From: Micromonospora sp. KC606
GTDB taxonomy: Bacteria; Actinomycetota; Actinomycetes; Mycobacteriales; Micromonosporaceae
DNA: 64,000 bases
Assembly (NCBI RefSeq): GCF_004348675.1
Contig: NZ_SMKN01000008.1
Location: forward strand, 1 to 64,000
Reading direction: 5' to 3'
In this document: positions 16,421 to 25,169 of the stretch, one piece after another
Layout: each line of letters begins with the position of its first letter
How positions within the stretch are numbered: position 1 is the stretch's first letter
The notes under the pieces: model-generated
Seen by the model: the letters and a program-made list of their open reading frames with translations, nothing else
What the model was told of the DNA's origin: nothing
The model's database searches: none
Made by a program: the position numbers and the translations under genes

Positions 16421-16526
16421 ACGTCTGCCGGACGAGCGGGTAGGGTGCCGGCGGCGGTCCTCACCGGGGCCGTGGTGGGACGTCGCCCCGGGCCGTGGCG
16501 ACGACGCGGCCGAGGAGGGGACGTAC

Positions 16527-17783
16527 GTGGTGTCGATCCGTGTCGATGCGGGGAGGTCCGCCACGAGCACGTCGTCGGCGAGCCGGCTGCCCTCGCTGAC
16601 CGGGCTGCGCTGGGTGGCCGCGATGTTGGTCTTCGGCTACCACGCCGGCACCATGCGGATCGTCGGCGACCCCGATGCCAAGACCGTCGTCGACGTGATC
16701 TTCACCCTCGGCCTGTCCGGGGTGCAGTTCTTCTTCATCCTCAGTGGCTTCGTGTTGGTGTGGTCGGCCCGCGACGGCGAGCGGCGCCGCGACTTCTGGC
16801 GGCGGCGACTGGCCAAGATCTACCCGAACCACCTGCTGACCTGGGCGGCGGCGCTGGCGGTGATGTGGTGGTTCGCCGACCCGGTGGTGCCCCGCGCGGC
16901 CCTGGAGAACCTGCTCCTGGTCCAGGCATGGGACCCCACCCCGGGCTACTTCTACAGCATCAACACGGTGAGCTGGTCGCTCTCCTGCGAGCTCTTCTTC
17001 TACCTCTGCCTGCCGCTGGTGCTACCGGCGTTACGCCGCGCCCGCGCCGGCCTGCTCTGGGCGGTGGTGGTGGCGGTGCCGCTGATGATCGTGTCGCTCT
17101 GGCCTGGTCAGCTCCTGGTGCCCGAGGAGAGCACCTGGTGGTTCACGCAGATCTTCCCGCTGGTCCGCTCGACCGAGTTCTGGCTGGGAGTGGTTGCGGC
17201 CGAGTTGATGCGCCGTGGCCGGTGGCGCGGTCCACGGCTTCCCCTGGCCAGCCTGATCTTCGTGGCCACCTGGGTGGTGGCGGGCCTGTGGATCCGCGCC
17301 GAGCTGTGGGCGGCGATCCTCTCTGTGGCGTACCTGTTGGTGATCACCGCGGCGGCGGACGCGGACGTACGCGGACGGCGCTCGCCGTGGCGGCATCACC
17401 GACTGGTGTGGCTCGGTGAGGTCTCCTTCGCCTTCTACCTGGTGCACGTGCTGGTGATGGTCACCGTTCTGCGGGCCACCGGTTACCTCGGGATCGGGTT
17501 GCCGGGCTGGTGGGGGCCGCTGGTGGTGCTCGGCTTCCTGGCGGTGAACCTGTTGCTCGCCGCCGCGCTGCACCGCTGGGTGGAGATCCCGGCGATGCGC
17601 CGCCTGGCCCCTCGCCGCCGTCCGCCCGTGGGCGCGGCGGCCCCGGGCGGCGCGCCGGTGTCGGCTGGCACGCCTGCTCCCTCCGTGGCTGGTGATCGAC
17701 TGGCGCCGGGCGATGCCGCCGTGCCGGTCGCCCGCCGGGCCGCCGCCACCCCGTCGCGATCCAACGCCGGCCACCCTGGCTGA
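16527..17783 (+). CDS. OafA/YrhL-type membrane acyltransferase (family 3)
   Basis: 418 aa with about ten membrane spans. PSLTGLRWVAAMLVFGYHAG gives the family-typical R and H near the first span; FFFILSGFVLVW and WSLSCELFFYL are the other two signature motifs; AFYLVHVLVM comes near the end. Such proteins O-acylate surface polysaccharides with acyl groups taken from the cytoplasm. The GTG start follows GAGGAGGGG. The last 60 residues are a Pro/Ala-rich cytoplasmic tail. One TTA leucine codon (17031) occurs in frame, rare in such GC-rich genes. Its neighbours suggest O-acylation of a wall or capsule glycan. Confidence 0.87.
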   Translation: MVSIRVDAGRSATSTSSASRLPSLTGLRWVAAMLVFGYHAGTMRIVGDPDAKTVVDVIFTLGLSGVQFFFILSGFVLVWSARDGERRRDFWRRRLAKIYPNHLLTWAAALAVMWWFADPVVPRAALENLLLVQAWDPTPGYFYSINTVSWSLSCELFFYLCLPLVLPALRRARAGLLWAVVVAVPLMIVSLWPGQLLVPEESTWWFTQIFPLVRSTEFWLGVVAAELMRRGRWRGPRLPLASLIFVATWVVAGLWIRAELWAAILSVAYLLVITAAADADVRGRRSPWRHHRLVWLGEVSFAFYLVHVLVMVTVLRATGYLGIGLPGWWGPLVVLGFLAVNLLLAAALHRWVEIPAMRRLAPRRRPPVGAAAPGGAPVSAGTPAPSVAGDRLAPGDAAVPVARRAAATPSRSNAGHPG

Positions 17784-17845
17784 CCGTCCACGGTGCCGGG
17801 CGCGGCCCGCTGCCTGGGCGACGGCGGGCACCGGACGGTGGTACG

Positions 17846-17874
17846 GCGGAGTCCGGGGGCGGCCCGGACTCCGC
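17846..17874 (+). terminator. Strong hairpin after the acyltransferase gene
   Basis: Perfect 12-base arms (17846-17857 and 17863-17874, core GGAGTCCGGG/CCCGGACTCC) around a 5-base loop, 63 bases after the stop. No T-run follows, as usual in high-GC actinobacteria. Confidence 0.65.
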
Positions 17875-17996
17875 GCGGCGCCGCAGGCGCCGGCCGCCGC
17901 GGACCGACCGAAGTCGGTCATCGGCGCGTCCGCCGCAACCGCGCGACACGCCCGTTGGCGCTGCGTCCCCAGTGGTTTCGGCGGTAGCGTGGAATC

Positions 17997-18443
17997 GTGC
18001 TCCCGGTCGCGTTCACCAGTCCTCTGTGCTGGGTGACGCGCTGGGTCTGCCGGCTGCTGACCAGCCTCGCCGTGGCGGTCGCGCTCTCCCTCGGCGGCAC
18101 CGCCGTGCCCGACGGCGTGGCTCTCCCGCCCGGGCCGGGTCCCGCCGCTCCTCCGCTCCTCACCAGCCCACCGGCCCCAGGCGGGTCTGCCCTGGCGGCG
18201 GCCCCGCCCGACCTCGCGTGGTCGCCGTCCGCCGTGCCCGCCTGCGGGCCGGCCGTCGCGGTGCCCGGCGGGGAGGTCGCCGCCCGTGGCGACTCCGCCG
18301 AGGAGATGCCGCCGGCCGCGCCCGTCCCGGCCGGTCCGGCCGTGCTGACCAACGCCTCGGCCGCCACCGGCACTTCGGCGTCCCCCGTCCCGGCCGGGGC
18401 GATGCCGACGGTCGCCTGCCCCCGCGCGCCGCCCGCCGTCTGA
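17997..18443 (+). CDS. Small Pro/Ala-rich protein, probably secreted (uncertain)
   Basis: A 148-aa reading frame with a basic and hydrophobic N-terminus (VCRLLTSLAVAVALSLGGTA), a plausible signal peptide or anchor. A Pro/Ala/Gly-rich remainder without a recognisable domain follows. TAGCGT lies 6 bases before the GTG and there is no ribosome-binding site, as for a leaderless transcript. The composition could arise from any GC-rich DNA, so the gene may be spurious. Unknown function. Confidence 0.35.
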   Translation: MLPVAFTSPLCWVTRWVCRLLTSLAVAVALSLGGTAVPDGVALPPGPGPAAPPLLTSPPAPGGSALAAAPPDLAWSPSAVPACGPAVAVPGGEVAARGDSAEEMPPAAPVPAGPAVLTNASAATGTSASPVPAGAMPTVACPRAPPAV

Positions 18444-18583
18444 CCCACGCGCGCGGCCCACGCCCTTTCGATCCCACCCCCGCACCCACCCGACCGCCGC
18501 GGTCGGCCCGACGGCCGGCACGTCGCGCCCCGGGCGAGGGTGCCGTCCCCTGATCCGCGTCCCGCTAACGGGAGGTGCCGACC

Positions 18584-19339
18584 GTGAATGCCGTCCTCTA
18601 CCAGTTCCTGATCGAGGTCCCGACCGCTGCCGCCATCTGGTCGGCGCTGCTGGTCCTCGCCCTCGCCCTGCTCACCGTGCTGGTGGCCCGACCCGAGCGG
18701 GAGAGCCCGCTCGGCGACCACCCGGGCCCGACCGACGATCCCGCCGTCGAAGCGGCGGACCTGCGCCGGTACGCCGAGGAGGTCGCCGCGGCCGCCGCCC
18801 ACGCCGGCTGGACCGCCCGGCGGTGGCGGGACGCGTGGCTGACCGCCCAGGAGGAGATGAACCGCGCCTGGACCGCGTACGACGAGGCGGAGACAGCCGC
18901 CCGTCGGTTCGTGGACGCCGGGGCGCTGCCGACCCCGCGTACCCCTCGCACCCCGGCCGAGTACGCCGCACGGGAGCGCTGGCTGCACCGGGCCGCGGTG
19001 GCGGCGCACTGGCGCGGCGAGCTGCCGGTGGAGCGGATACGGGACGTCTTCGCCCACCGCGACGGCTGGGACCCACGGCGGCACCCGGTCGAACAGGAGG
19101 TGCTGCTGGTTCGCGCCGTGCGTGACAGCCGGCGGGAGGCGTACCAGACGGCGGCCGACCGGGAGCGCGCGGCCTGGCGGGACGCCGAACGGGCGGCCGA
19201 GGCGGCCCGCGCCCTCGCCGTCGAGGCGTACGCGGCGGCGGAGCGGCTGCGGCCGAACCGGGTGCCCGCCAGGCGGCGGGCCGCGACCGCAACCCGTACC
19301 GCCGCCGCGGCCCGCTGGCGACCGGCCCGGGTCGGGTGA
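18584..19339 (+). CDS. Membrane-anchored helical protein of unknown function
   Basis: 251 aa starting at GTG 18584, nine bases after GGAGG; the earlier GTG at 18575 lies in that site. One membrane span (about residues 10-32, AAAIWSALLVLALALLTVLV) is followed by an Ala/Arg/Glu-rich, strongly helical cytoplasmic part with several Trp residues (WTARRWRDAWLTAQEEMNRAW) and long coiled-coil-like runs (RERAAWRDAERAAEAARAL). No catalytic motif seen. It probably stands alone between two terminator-bounded units; a structural or scaffold role is possible. Confidence 0.7.
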   Translation: MNAVLYQFLIEVPTAAAIWSALLVLALALLTVLVARPERESPLGDHPGPTDDPAVEAADLRRYAEEVAAAAAHAGWTARRWRDAWLTAQEEMNRAWTAYDEAETAARRFVDAGALPTPRTPRTPAEYAARERWLHRAAVAAHWRGELPVERIRDVFAHRDGWDPRRHPVEQEVLLVRAVRDSRREAYQTAADRERAAWRDAERAAEAARALAVEAYAAAERLRPNRVPARRRAATATRTAAAARWRPARVG

Positions 19340-19588
19340 ACCCGGTCCATTCTGTGGCCGGCGCGCCGAAATCGTTACCGGAAAGGGTGAGCCCGCTCAC
19401 GCCGCCGCGGAAACGGGCAGCCAGTGACAGGCGGTGACATCGACGGCAGCATTCCGTGGGATTGTCGCCGTCGGTGTCCGGTTGTCGTCCGCTCATGCCC
19501 GGAAAGCCGCATGTCTCATTGAGTCACGTCAGTGTCGAGCTGCACCGGAAATTGTGCCGACAGGTGATGTTTAAGCAGCTCAGGAGGC

Positions 19589-19617
19589 TTGGCGTGCGGC
19601 GCGCCTACCAGTAGTGT
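19589..19617 (+). promoter_or_regulatory. Candidate sigma-70-type promoter for the riboswitch transcript
   Basis: TTGGCG (19589-19594), a 17-base spacer and TAGTGT (19612-19617) lie about 45 bases before the riboswitch and point toward it. Good match in spacing and in the two most conserved -10 bases plus the final T. Confidence 0.45.
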
Positions 19618-19661
19618 CACCCCGTCCGGCGCGGTTACCGATCGCAAGAAGGCGACGCCGC

Positions 19662-19792
19662 GTCGACCCGCCGAATCGTGGCTCCCACGAACCGGGGACC
19701 CAAGCACGTCCGGGGTGAATCCGCGGGCCCAGGCCCGTGGTAGGGCGATCTTCCCGCCCGAATCCGTCAGCTAACCCGGTAGGCGGTGTCGG
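19662..19792 (+). ncRNA. c-di-AMP riboswitch (ydaO/yuaA class)
   Basis: The conserved core of this class is present: GGGGTGAATCCGCGGG, then CCGAATCCGTCAGCTAACCC and GGTAGGCGG. The closing stem pairs CGAC-CCGCC (19664-19672) with GGCGG-TGTCG (19782-19791). This RNA senses cyclic di-AMP and normally lowers expression of cell-wall hydrolase and osmolyte genes when the ligand is high. It sits about 230 bases before a C39-like peptidase gene, the kind of gene this class controls in actinobacteria. Confidence 0.88.
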
Positions 19793-20024
19793 AAGGAGTC
19801 CCATCCCCGTGCCCCACACCCCTCACCTGCGCTTCACCTCGGTACCGGGGTGCGCCCGCCGGTAGGCCGCACGTCGCGCCCTGATTCCGGCATGAGCCCC
19901 GACGCCCGGCGACCGCCCGGGCGCTCCCCCCGCCAAGCGGCCCGTCCTTCCGTTCCGCGTGTGACGCCTCCCGTCACGCGCCGATCCGGCGTGCCGCTTC
20001 CGCCCTCGTACCGTGGAGGAACAC
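19793..20024 (+). promoter_or_regulatory. Leader/expression platform between riboswitch and peptidase gene
   Basis: About 230 non-coding bases. A hairpin with arms GTGACG/CGTCAC (19961-19977), extendable by CGC/GCG, is followed by a second one with arms CACGC-CCG/CGGCGTG (19976-19994). Either could be the terminator or anti-terminator through which the riboswitch acts. GGAGGA precedes the GTG at 20025. Confidence 0.45.
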
Positions 20025-20876
20025 GTGAAGCACCACCTCAGGCGGCAGCTGCGCCGTCTGGTCACCGAGCGCCCGTACCAGGTTGTCGCCGGCTCCGCCG
20101 CCGCGCTCCTGCTGGCGACCGGCGCCGGGGTCCTGCTCGCCGGCGCCGACGAGTCGCCCGCCCGGCAGCAGACCACGGCCGCCGTCGTCGAGGCGGCCCC
20201 GCGCCTGGCCGACGTGGCCAGCCGGAACCAGGCCCGGGTCGCCGTCACCACCCCGGCCGCCAGCCCGTCGCCCTCGGCGAGCCCCACTCCGCCGGCCCCC
20301 GCCGCGCCCTCGGCGACACCGCGCAGGACGGCCGACCCCGACCTGACCCGGACGGCGGCTCCCAAGCCACCGGCGTCGAAGGTTCTCGACTACGACTACC
20401 AGGCCCAGATCACCTACTACTACTGTGGCCCCGCGGCGGTGCGCCACGCGCTCAGCGCCGCCGGCGTCGACCGGACCCAGGACGGGCTGGCCGGGCCGCT
20501 GAGCACCACCGAGATGGGCACCAACTCGGCCCTGGACACCACCCGGGTGCTCAACCAGTTCGTCAAGGGCGATCCGTACCGGACCCGGATGTTCCCGGGC
20601 ACCCCGAGCGCGGCGCAGATCGACCGCCTCCGGGCCGATGTGGTCGCGGCGATCACCGCCAGGCGGGGGGTCGTCGCCAACGTGGCCGGTGACGCCACCG
20701 ACACCGCGGGCGGCTGGCACTCCTTCCCGGGCGGGCACTACATCGCGGTGGTCGGCTACCGGGACAGCGGCCGGCTCGTCCGGATCGCCGACTCGGCCGA
20801 CCCGAACCTGCCGGAGTACTGGATGACCACCGTCGACCTGGCGAACTGGATCGCCACCCGCGGTTACTCCGCCTGA
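20025..20876 (+). CDS. Secreted C39-like cysteine peptidase
   Basis: 283 aa. The N-terminus has basic residues followed by a hydrophobic span (VVAGSAAALLLATGAGVLLAG), a signal peptide or anchor. A Pro/Ala/Ser-rich linker (residues 65-110) leads to a papain-like domain. The catalytic Cys is in YYYCGPAAVRHAL, the His in GGHYIAVVGY, and an Asp in IADSADPNLPEYW. This is the bacterial C39_2 type that cleaves peptides, probably at the cell wall. The GTG start at 20025 follows GGAGGA by four bases. A c-di-AMP riboswitch upstream ties it to wall homeostasis. Confidence 0.82.
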   Translation: MKHHLRRQLRRLVTERPYQVVAGSAAALLLATGAGVLLAGADESPARQQTTAAVVEAAPRLADVASRNQARVAVTTPAASPSPSASPTPPAPAAPSATPRRTADPDLTRTAAPKPPASKVLDYDYQAQITYYYCGPAAVRHALSAAGVDRTQDGLAGPLSTTEMGTNSALDTTRVLNQFVKGDPYRTRMFPGTPSAAQIDRLRADVVAAITARRGVVANVAGDATDTAGGWHSFPGGHYIAVVGYRDSGRLVRIADSADPNLPEYWMTTVDLANWIATRGYSA

Positions 20877-20890
20877 TCCACTCCGCGCCG

Positions 20891-20927
20891 ACGGGTGCCG
20901 GTCCTCGGTCCGAGGACCGGCACCCGT
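20891..20927. terminator. Bidirectional hairpin between convergent genes
   Basis: A very strong inverted repeat, ACGGGTGCCGGTCCTCGG against its exact complement with a single-base centre, lies 14 bases after the peptidase stop and 40 before the end of the convergent gene. It can serve both directions. Confidence 0.75.
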
Positions 20928-20966
20928 GCCGTTGTCGGGTCCGTGCGGGCTCGTGATCCGGTCTGT

Positions 20967-22682
20967 TCAGGCGGTGGGGGACAGGGGCGAGGTGCCCCGC
21001 CCCGCCGGTGCCGAGGCACGCGGCGCCGGTGCGTGCCAGCCTGGCTGCAGTTCGCGTCGGGCCGCCTCCAGGAAGCCGTCGGCGTACGAGGCGGCCGGGA
21101 AGTCGCCGAGGTAGCGGCGGCGGGTCTCCCACCGGGCCGGGGCCAGCGGATCGGTGTCCAATATCCGGGTCAGCACGTCGTCGACGTTGGACATGTCGCG
21201 CCGCAGCACGTAACCCGAGGCCGCCAGGGGGAACCGGGCGACGAAGTCGTCGCCGTCCACCCCCATGTCGGTCACCGCGTACGGCTTGCCCGAGTAGAGG
21301 AAGTCGGAGATCACCCCGGACACGTCGGAGACCAGCGCGTCGGCCCGGTTGACACAGTCGGTCAGGGTCAGCTCGCGACCGGCCGCGGCACCCCACAGGT
21401 GCGCCCGCCCGGTGCGCGCCCGGTCGGCGGCGAGCAGTTCGGTCAGCCGGGCGAGGTGCCGCGCCGACGCCGGGTTCTGCGCGGTGTACGGGTGGGCCCG
21501 CAGGATCACCGTGGCGCCCCGGTCGAGCAGCCGGCGCAGCAGCGTCTCGGCCACCGGCAGGGAGCAGTAGTTGGCGTCGGCGTGGTGCCCCGTCCAGGTC
21601 GGCGTGTAGAGCACGGTCGGGTTCGCCAGCCCACGGGCAGGCTCGGGGCGTACCTCGATCGACTCGACCTGGGGGCGGCCGACCACCACGAACTTCTCCG
21701 CGGGAATCTCGACACCGGCCCGGGCGTACCGCTCGATCGCGGCCGGACCGGCCACGAAGATCCGGTCGAAGATCGCCGAGACCGGGTTGGCGCTGGGCGC
21801 CTTGTCGCTGTCACCGTGGTGCAGCTGCACGTGGGTTAGTTGGGTGAACCGGACGCAGTGGCTGTTCTTCGCGCCGTGGTTGACGTAGAACGCCACCCGC
21901 AGGCTCGGCACCAGCGCCTCGTCCATCGCCCGCAAGGTGGGGCAGTAGACCACCGGCGCGGAGGTGGCCGCGGTGATGGTGGGCAGGAACTCCGGCTCCC
22001 GCAGTAGCACCAGGAACGGCCGGCCCACCCGCTCCAGATACGGCAACCACATGGTGACCTGGTACTCGGAACCGGGTGGGGCGGAGAAGTAGAGCAGGAA
22101 CTCCGGCTGGTGGGCGCGCAGCGCCCGGGTCACCGGCCCGCCCCCGGCGCTCGGCCGGAACCGCCGTCGGGCCAGGTCGAGGCCGACCGCCCCGCACGCG
22201 CCGGCCACCAGCAGGGCGGCGGCCAGCGCGACCACGGCGGGCAGGGGGCGGGCGGCGGCGACCGCGATCACCGCGAGCAGGGCCAGCAGCGCACCGTCGA
22301 GGCGGGCGGCTACCAGTGGGGTCCAGGTGCGTATCGGCAGGTTCGCCGCCCGGATCTCCAGGTTGCCGGCGTCGCGCAGGGGACCGACCAGCAGCACCAG
22401 CCCGAGCAGCACCATCCCGGTGAGCGCCAGCACCGGGTCGAAGCCGCTGTCGAGCCGGCGGGCGTACCCGACCAGGATCCCGGCGGCGAGCAGCACCGTC
22501 TCGGCGGTGATGTCCGCGTTCTGCCGGACCCGGCGTTCCGCCGCGGCGGCGGCCAGCGCGGCCACTGCCAGCGCCAAGCCCCACCCGGTGGCGCCGGTGA
22601 GCGCCACCGCCAGGAAAGCCACCACGGCCAGGCCGGTGGTCAGGCACCGTGCCATCAGTTTTCTGACCAGGTCACCACGCAT
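20967..22682 (-). CDS. CDP-glycerol glycerophosphotransferase-type teichoic acid enzyme
   Basis: 571 aa. The first 175 or so residues hold several membrane spans. The rest is a GT-B polymerase/transferase of the TagB/TagF family: NHGAKNSHCVRFTQ, QLHHGDSDKAPS (catalytic-type His), TVLYTPTWTG, LRAHPY and the donor loop ALVSDVSGVISDFLYSGKPY. It would transfer polyol-phosphate units from CDP-polyol onto a lipid-linked wall polymer on the inner face of the membrane. It lies 30 bases after the CDP-ribitol synthase fusion, so ribitol-phosphate is a possible substrate as well as glycerol-phosphate. It resembles the plus-strand protein at 29541 in motifs and layout. Confidence 0.85.
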   Translation of the reverse strand: MRGDLVRKLMARCLTTGLAVVAFLAVALTGATGWGLALAVAALAAAAAERRVRQNADITAETVLLAAGILVGYARRLDSGFDPVLALTGMVLLGLVLLVGPLRDAGNLEIRAANLPIRTWTPLVAARLDGALLALLAVIAVAAARPLPAVVALAAALLVAGACGAVGLDLARRRFRPSAGGGPVTRALRAHQPEFLLYFSAPPGSEYQVTMWLPYLERVGRPFLVLLREPEFLPTITAATSAPVVYCPTLRAMDEALVPSLRVAFYVNHGAKNSHCVRFTQLTHVQLHHGDSDKAPSANPVSAIFDRIFVAGPAAIERYARAGVEIPAEKFVVVGRPQVESIEVRPEPARGLANPTVLYTPTWTGHHADANYCSLPVAETLLRRLLDRGATVILRAHPYTAQNPASARHLARLTELLAADRARTGRAHLWGAAAGRELTLTDCVNRADALVSDVSGVISDFLYSGKPYAVTDMGVDGDDFVARFPLAASGYVLRRDMSNVDDVLTRILDTDPLAPARWETRRRYLGDFPAASYADGFLEAARRELQPGWHAPAPRASAPAGRGTSPLSPTA

Positions 22683-22712
22683 GTCGCTCGCCCGCCTCGG
22701 AAGGATCGTGGG

Positions 22713-24218
22713 TCAGCCGGCGTTGGCGAGCCGGTCGGTGTCGGCGGCGGTCGGCTGGGCCGGCACCGCGGCCGGCTCACCCGGCGCCCGGCGGACGTCG
22801 ATCACCTGGCCGGTGAGGTCGGAGATCAGCACGTCCAGCGACGACCGGGCCACCGTCTCCGCGGCGAGCAGGGTGTGCTCGGGCTCCTCGCCGAACGCCT
22901 TGGTGCGCATCGGGGTGGCGGTGCGCTCCGGGTTGATGCAGTTGACCCGTACGCCGAACTCGGCCCACTCGTCGGACAGCGCCTGGGTGAGGTTGACCAG
23001 GGCGGCCTTGGTGGCGGAGTAGAGGGCGTACTGGGCCCGGCCGCGGGTGTAGGAGCTGGAGGTGTAGAGCAGCAGTTGGCCCTTGGTCTGCTGGAGGTAC
23101 GGCAGGGACTGTCGGGCCACGATGACCGGCCCGACGAAGTTGACCTGGAGCACCCGGTCCATCGTCTCCTCGTCCAGGTCGGCCAGGGCGCCCTTCTCCA
23201 GGATGCCGGCGGTGACCACCACGTGGTCGATCCGGCCGGTGGCCTCGAAGGCGGTCTTCAGCGCGGCCGTCACGTCCTCGGCCCGCTCGACGTGGGTGCC
23301 GGTGCTGGAGCGGCTGAACGGGAAGACCTGGGCGCCGTACTGGCGGGCCAGCTCGGCCAGGTCGTGGCCGATGCCGTAGCTGCCGCCGAAGACGACGACC
23401 GTCCGGCCGGTCAGCTCCTCGGTGTAGCTGCGGTGGTCGGTCAGGCGGGGGGCCTGGGCGGCGGCGAGCTGGAAGAGCTTGTCGGCCAGGTGCACGTCGA
23501 CCGGGTGGGTGACCTTGATGTTCTCGTCCGAGCCGTCGATCACCTTGATCGGCGTGCCGGGCAGGTAGCGCAGCACCACGCCGCAGTCGTCGGTGGCCGC
23601 GAAGTGCGGGTCGCCCTCGGCCCGCCGGTACGCCTCGCGGATCGTCCCGGAGCGGAACGCCTGCGGGGTCTGGCCGCGACGCAGGGTGGCGCGGACCGGA
23701 ATGTCGGTGATGCAGTCGTTCTCGTCGACCTGGATGATCGTGTCGGCCGACGGGATCGCCACGTCGACGGCGGAGTACGTCCAGAGCGCGTTGACGCACT
23801 CGCGGACGATCCGGGCGCTGACCAGCGGCCGGACGGCGTCGTGGAAGAGGATGTTGACGTCGCCCTCGCCCACCGCGTCCAACGCGATCCGGGTGGTGGC
23901 GTTGCGGGTGTCGCCGCCCTCGGTCACCTTGCTGACCTTGCGGAAGCCGGCCCTGTCGACGATTTGCTGGGCCTGCTCCACGTGGCCGGTGGCCATCAGC
24001 ACGATGATCTCGTCGATCTCCGGCGCGGCGTCGAAGACGGCCAGGGTGTGCTCGATGATCGGCTTACCGGCGATCTTCAGCAGCTGCTTGGGGATGCCCA
24101 GGCCGAGCCGGATCCCGGTGCCGCCGGCCAGCACCACCGCCACCGTCCGCGAGGGCCGCCACGGCGCCGGGGTCTCCGGTGTGGCGTCCGGGCGGTCAGT
24201 GGTGTGGTCCTGCGTCAT
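22713..24218 (-). CDS. Fused cytidylyltransferase/SDR reductase (CDP-ribitol synthase type)
   Basis: 501 aa with two domains. Residues 25-255 are an IspD/TarI-type cytidylyltransferase: VVLAGGTGIRLG, PKQLLKIAGKPIIEHTL, FHDAVRPLV and GQTPQAFR. Residues 270-475 are an SDR: VVFGGSYGIG, VTAGILEKG, S-x12-Y-x3-K as YTSSSYTRGRAQYALYSATK. The same order occurs in Haemophilus Bcs1, which reduces ribulose-5-phosphate and makes CDP-ribitol. In the Gram-positive route these are two genes, tarI and tarJ. ATG with GAGGA upstream. It leads directly into a glycerophosphotransferase-type gene, giving a supply-and-polymerise pair. Confidence 0.85.
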   Translation of the reverse strand: MTQDHTTDRPDATPETPAPWRPSRTVAVVLAGGTGIRLGLGIPKQLLKIAGKPIIEHTLAVFDAAPEIDEIIVLMATGHVEQAQQIVDRAGFRKVSKVTEGGDTRNATTRIALDAVGEGDVNILFHDAVRPLVSARIVRECVNALWTYSAVDVAIPSADTIIQVDENDCITDIPVRATLRRGQTPQAFRSGTIREAYRRAEGDPHFAATDDCGVVLRYLPGTPIKVIDGSDENIKVTHPVDVHLADKLFQLAAAQAPRLTDHRSYTEELTGRTVVVFGGSYGIGHDLAELARQYGAQVFPFSRSSTGTHVERAEDVTAALKTAFEATGRIDHVVVTAGILEKGALADLDEETMDRVLQVNFVGPVIVARQSLPYLQQTKGQLLLYTSSSYTRGRAQYALYSATKAALVNLTQALSDEWAEFGVRVNCINPERTATPMRTKAFGEEPEHTLLAAETVARSSLDVLISDLTGQVIDVRRAPGEPAAVPAQPTAADTDRLANAG

Positions 24219-24293
24219 TGCCGATCCTCACTCTCAGGGGGAGCTGAACGAAAGATGGCGCCCGAGCGGCGACGGGATGAACCTTAACGCGCG

Positions 24294-24324
24294 GACCGCG
24301 CCGCCCCAACGGGGCGACGCGGTC
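24294..24324 (-). terminator. Hairpin between the ABC ATPase and CDP-ribitol synthase genes
   Basis: Arms GACCGCG-CGCCCC and GGGGCG-CGCGGTC, with one mismatch, fold around AAC, 27 bases after the ATPase stop on the minus strand. It suggests the ABC genes form their own transcription unit. Confidence 0.55.
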
Positions 24325-24350
24325 TCCGGCGCGGTGCCGTGCGGTAGATT

Positions 24351-25169
24351 CTACTTTTTGTTGGCAAACGCCTCGTATGCCCGGATGACGTCGTCGGTGG
24401 GCCCGTCCATCCGGATCAGGCCTGACTCCAGCCAGATCGTCCGTTCGCAGGTGTCCCGGACCGAGGAGAGCTGGTGGCTGACCAGGAACACCGTGCCGGC
24501 GCCTTCCCGCAGCTCGCGGACCCGCTGCTCGCTGCGCTTGCGGAAGCCCTTGTCGCCGGTGGCGAGCGCCTCGTCGATCAGTAGCACGTCGTGCTTCTTC
24601 GCCGCCGCGATGGAGAAGCGTAGCCGGGCCGCCATGCCCGAGGAGTACGTCCGCATCGGCAGGCTGGCGAAGTCCCCCCGCTCGTTGATCCCGGAGAACT
24701 CGATGATTTCCGGGGTCATCCGCGCCACGTCGTCCGGATGCATGCCCATGGCCAGGCAGCCGAGCGCGACGTTTCGCTCCCCGGACAGGTCGTTGAGCAG
24801 GGCGGCGTTCACGCCGAGCAGCGAGGGCTGGCCCTGGGTGTAGACGGCGCCCCGGTTGACCGGCAGCAGGCCGGCGATGGCCCGCAGGATGGTCGACTTG
24901 CCGGAGCCGTTGCTGCCGATCAGCCCGATCGCCTCGCCCCGGTACGCGGTGAAGGTGACCCCCTTCACCGCGTGTACCTCCTGGACATTCGGCGCGGAGG
25001 TGCGCTTGACCAGCCGGCGTAGCGCGGCCACCGGGGTGGTGCCGCCGCCGGCGCCCTTGTGCACCCGGTAGATCACGTGCGCGTCGTCCACCACCACGGT
25101 GGGGATGCGGTCGGTGATCCGAGGCAGGGTGATGGTGGCGTCGTTGGACGTCTCGAGGTGCTCAACCAC
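24351..25169 (-). CDS. Teichoic-acid/polysaccharide ABC exporter ATPase (TagH-like)
   Basis: 272 aa. The Walker A is GLIGSNGSGKSTIL, the signature MRTYSSGMAARLRFSIA, and Walker B DVLLIDEALATGD followed by LVSHQLSSV with the switch His. The sequence AVKGVTFTAYRGEAIG and the conserved TGD after Walker B are typical of wall-teichoic-acid and O-antigen exporter ATPases. It has no long C-terminal carbohydrate-binding domain. The GTG start at 25169 has AGGAG upstream and overlaps the permease stop region, giving coupled expression. Together with the permease it would flip the finished lipid-linked polymer outward. Confidence 0.9.
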   Translation of the reverse strand: MVEHLETSNDATITLPRITDRIPTVVVDDAHVIYRVHKGAGGGTTPVAALRRLVKRTSAPNVQEVHAVKGVTFTAYRGEAIGLIGSNGSGKSTILRAIAGLLPVNRGAVYTQGQPSLLGVNAALLNDLSGERNVALGCLAMGMHPDDVARMTPEIIEFSGINERGDFASLPMRTYSSGMAARLRFSIAAAKKHDVLLIDEALATGDKGFRKRSEQRVRELREGAGTVFLVSHQLSSVRDTCERTIWLESGLIRMDGPTDDVIRAYEAFANKK

